A program made the position numbers and the translations under genes. The notes under the pieces are model-generated. The model saw only the letters and a program-made list of their open reading frames with translations, was not told the DNA's origin and did not search any database. Positions 61,453 through 64,000 of a DNA stretch of 64,000 nt are shown here, piece after piece (position 1 is the stretch's first letter; each line of letters starts with the position of its first letter). The DNA lies in contig NZ_CP066796.1 in assembly GCF_017161565.1 (NCBI RefSeq), positions 1,364,001 through 1,428,000 on the forward strand. The letters run 5' to 3'. Source of the stretch: Erwinia amylovora. GTDB taxonomy: Bacteria; Pseudomonadota; Gammaproteobacteria; Enterobacterales; Enterobacteriaceae.

Positions 61453-63201
61453 ATGCATCTGGATAAAGATCTCTCCACCTGGCAGACATTCCGTCGTCTC
61501 TGGCCAATGATTGTGCCATATAAGACGGGATTGATTGTGGCCGCTGTCGCGCTGATCCTCAATGCGGCAGGCGATACACTTATGCTGTCACTGCTGAAGC
61601 CTTTACTTGATGATGGCTTTGGTAAAGCGGATAACTCGGTGCTGTTGTGGATGCCGCTCGCCGTTATTGGTCTGATGCTGGTGCGTGGCGTAACCAGTTA
61701 CGCTTCCAGCTACTGTATTTCCTGGGTTTCTGGCAATGTGGTGATGAAAATGCGCCGCAGCTTATTCAGCCATATGATGGGCATGCCCGTTTCCTTTTTT
61801 GACCAGCAGTCCACCGGGACATTGCTGTCACGTATTACCTATGATTCTGAGCAGGTCGCTTCCTCTTCCTCCAGCGCATTAGTGACCGTGGTGCGCGAAG
61901 GGGCTTCAATCGTCGGCCTGTTTATCTTGATGTTTTACTATAGCTGGCAGCTGTCGCTGATTTTGATCGTGCTGGCGCCCGTGGTCTCTTTCGCCATTCG
62001 CACCGTCTCCAGGCGTTTCCGCAATATCAGTAAGAATATGCAGAACACTATGGGGCAGGTGACGACCAGCGCCGAGCAGATGCTGAAAGGGCATAAAGAA
62101 GTGCTGATCTTCGGCGGCCAGAATATTGAGAGCGAACGCTTTAACCGCGTCAGCAACCGCATGCGTCAGCAGGGAATGAAGCTGGTATCCGCATCTTCAA
62201 TCTCCGACCCGATTATACAGCTGATCGCCTCACTGGCGCTGGCGTTTGTGCTGTTTGCTGCCAGTTTTCCCAGCGTGATGGCGACGCTTACTGCCGGTAC
62301 CATCACCGTGGTGTTCTCATCGATGATCGCTTTGATGCGCCCGTTGAAATCCTTAACTAACGTCAATGCCCAGTTCCAGCGCGGCATGGCGGCCTGCCAG
62401 ACGCTGTTCTCGATTCTCGATAGCGAGCAGGAAGTCGATAGCGGTAAACGCAGCATTGAGCGTGCAAAGGGCGATATCGAATTTCGCGACGTGACCTTCA
62501 GCTACCCCGGGCGCGATTTGCCCGCGCTGAATAATATCAATCTGGCAATTCCGGCCGGAAAAACCGTGGCGCTGGTCGGGCGTTCGGGTTCCGGTAAGTC
62601 TACAATGGCCAGCCTGTTGACGCGCTTTTACGATATCCAGCACGGCAGCATTATGATGGATGGGCATGACCTGCGTGAATACACGCTGGCCTCACTGCGT
62701 AATCAGGTAGCGTTAGTATCGCAAAATGTGCATCTGTTTAACGATACCGTTGCCAATAACATCGCTTACGCTCGCCATGAGCAATACAGCCGGGAAGATA
62801 TTGAAAAGGCCGCGACTATGGCACATGCCATGGACTTCATCAGCAAGATGGACGACGGCCTTGATACGGTGATTGGTGAAAATGGCGTGCTGCTCTCTGG
62901 CGGCCAACGTCAGCGTATTGCTATCGCGCGGGCGTTGCTGCGTGACTGCCCGATTTTGATCCTTGATGAAGCCACCTCCGCGCTGGACACCGAATCCGAA
63001 CGTGCCATTCAGTCGGCGCTGGACGAATTGCAAAAGAACCGCACCTCGCTGGTGATTGCGCACCGTCTTTCCACCATTGAGAAAGCGGATGAAATTGTTG
63101 TGGTAGAAGATGGTCACATCGTGGAACGCGGTACTCATGAAAAGCTACTGGCTGAACGCGGTGCCTATGCGCAGCTGCATAAGATGCAATTTGGCCAATG
63201 A
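61453..63201 (+). CDS. msbA: Lipid A export ATP-binding/permease protein MsbA
   Basis: Essential homodimeric ABC exporter that flips core-lipid A across the inner membrane. The 582-residue protein (same as E. coli) has a six-helix transmembrane domain (residues 1-325; [20 protein letters not shown] coupling part) and an ATPase domain with Walker [11 protein letters not shown] loop [11 protein letters not shown], signature LSGGQRQR, Walker [13 protein letters not shown] and [12 protein letters not shown]. The stop overlaps the lpxK start by 4 bp. Confidence 0.98.
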   Translation: MHLDKDLSTWQTFRRLWPMIVPYKTGLIVAAVALILNAAGDTLMLSLLKPLLDDGFGKADNSVLLWMPLAVIGLMLVRGVTSYASSYCISWVSGNVVMKMRRSLFSHMMGMPVSFFDQQSTGTLLSRITYDSEQVASSSSSALVTVVREGASIVGLFILMFYYSWQLSLILIVLAPVVSFAIRTVSRRFRNISKNMQNTMGQVTTSAEQMLKGHKEVLIFGGQNIESERFNRVSNRMRQQGMKLVSASSISDPIIQLIASLALAFVLFAASFPSVMATLTAGTITVVFSSMIALMRPLKSLTNVNAQFQRGMAACQTLFSILDSEQEVDSGKRSIERAKGDIEFRDVTFSYPGRDLPALNNINLAIPAGKTVALVGRSGSGKSTMASLLTRFYDIQHGSIMMDGHDLREYTLASLRNQVALVSQNVHLFNDTVANNIAYARHEQYSREDIEKAATMAHAMDFISKMDDGLDTVIGENGVLLSGGQRQRIAIARALLRDCPILILDEATSALDTESERAIQSALDELQKNRTSLVIAHRLSTIEKADEIVVVEDGHIVERGTHEKLLAERGAYAQLHKMQFGQ

Positions 63202-64000
63202 TTGAGCGTATCTGGAGCGGGCGCTGTGCGCTTTATCTGCTGCTTATACCCTTCAGCCTGCTGTACGGCCTGATAAGCAACCTGCTGCACCTGAGCTATC
63301 GCCGGGGCTGGCGTAAGGCGTGGCGCGCTCCGGTTCCGGTGGTGGTGGTGGGCAATCTTACCGCCGGGGGCAATGGCAAAACTCCGCTAGCCATCTGGCT
63401 GGTGCAGGCTTTGCAGCAACGCGGATTACGCGTAGGCGTGGTTTCTCGCGGCTACGGAGGCAAAGCAGAGCATTATCCGCTGGTGCTGGACGCGCAAACC
63501 ACCGCCGCCGAAGCCGGTGATGAGCCGGTACTGATTTATCAGCGCACTGGCGCAACCGTAGCCGTTGCACCAGTGCGGCGTCAGGCGGCTGAAGCGGTGT
63601 TGCGCACTGCGGCAGTTGATATCATTATCAGCGACGATGGGCTGCAACACTATGCCCTGGCGCGCGATATTGAAATCGTGGTGATTGACGGCGAACGACG
63701 TTTTGGTAATGGCTGGTGGCTTCCTGCCGGGCCAATGCGTGAACGTGCCGGCCGTCTGCGTAGCGTTACGGCAATCGTCACCAACGGCGGTACTGCGCTC
63801 CCCGGAGAAGTGGCCATGCAGCTACAGACGGGGCTGGCAGTGAACCTTAAATCCGGCGAGCGGCGGCCTGTGGCCGAGCTGGATAACGTCGTGGCAATGG
63901 CCGGTATCGGCCACCCGCCACGCTTTTTCCACACGCTGCGTCAGCAGGGCGTGACGCCGCTGAAGCAGGTGGCATTTGCCGACCATCAACCCTACAGCCC
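63198..64000 (+). CDS. lpxK: Tetraacyldisaccharide 4'-kinase LpxK (3' end cut by window)
   Basis: Phosphorylates the 4' position of the lipid A precursor at the inner face of the cytoplasmic membrane. The frame opens with ATG at 63198 (MIERIWSGR), overlapping msbA (ATGA), and stays open to the window end (267 residues seen; about 325 expected). A membrane helix lies at about residues 12-33. The Walker A-like P loop [46 protein letters not shown] and [14 protein letters not shown] are conserved. It forms the usual msbA-lpxK operon. Confidence 0.97.
   Translation, partial: MIERIWSGRCALYLLLIPFSLLYGLISNLLHLSYRRGWRKAWRAPVPVVVVGNLTAGGNGKTPLAIWLVQALQQRGLRVGVVSRGYGGKAEHYPLVLDAQTTAAEAGDEPVLIYQRTGATVAVAPVRRQAAEAVLRTAAVDIIISDDGLQHYALARDIEIVVIDGERRFGNGWWLPAGPMRERAGRLRSVTAIVTNGGTALPGEVAMQLQTGLAVNLKSGERRPVAELDNVVAMAGIGHPPRFFHTLRQQGVTPLKQVAFADHQPYS

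Overview
The window is a gene-dense piece of an enterobacterial chromosome. Gene order from gsiABCD to msbA-lpxK follows the E. coli K-12 18.6-21 minute region (gsi, dacC, ybjL, grxA, nfsA, ybjN, pot, art, amiD, ltaE, poxB, ybjD, cspD, clpSA, infA, aat, cydCD, trxB, lrp, ftsK, lolA, rarA, serS, ycaO, serC, aroA, cmk, rpsA, ihfB, comEC, msbA, lpxK). Protein divergence from E. coli, a YPAL-like palindromic repeat, an AmyR/YbjN homologue and many missing E. coli neighbours point to Erwinia or a close relative (inference from memory, no search was run). There is no prophage, intact insertion sequence, CRISPR array, rRNA or tRNA.

Layout. 1-5.3 kb: glutathione importer gsiABCD (gsiA cut by the window edge). 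5.8-12.4 kb: dacC, the serine transporter sdaC, a PAP2-family lipid phosphatase with a PmrA-type box upstream, the sigmaE-type small RNA RybB, a frameshifted ybjL, and grxA. 12.6-24 kb: ybjC-nfsA, ybjN, putrescine importer potFGHI, ybjO, arginine importer genes artJ and artPIQM, lipoprotein ybjP. 24.4-29.1 kb: ybjQ-amiD, a seven-copy 117-bp tandem repeat built from the amiD/ltaE junction, ltaE, poxB. 29.3-36 kb: ybjD, cspD, clpS-clpA, infA, aat. 36-45.4 kb: cydDC, trxB, lrp, ftsK. 45.6-50.5 kb: lolA-rarA, serS, ycaD. 51.4-64 kb: ycaO, serC-aroA, cmk, rpsA-ihfB, comEC-msbA-lpxK (lpxK cut by the window edge).

Several genes work together: Aat, ClpS and ClpA form the N-degron branch (tagging, recognition, unfolding); CydDC and TrxB are both thiol-redox functions; DacC and AmiD are murein hydrolases; MsbA and LpxK belong to lipid A supply and export; RybB and the PAP2 gene are tied to envelope stress and envelope modification through their control sites.

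Most of the window is conserved core genome. The parts worth a second look are the amiD-ltaE tandem repeat, the ybjL frameshift at a U UUU UUA heptamer, the AmiD homologue without a lipobox cysteine, the PmrA box at the PAP2 gene, the paired TTGCGCAA sites at 8.8 kb, the FtsK linker repeats, a 38-codon ORF overlapping clpS, and an unassigned 865-bp stretch before ycaO. I did not find a convincing new multi-gene system.
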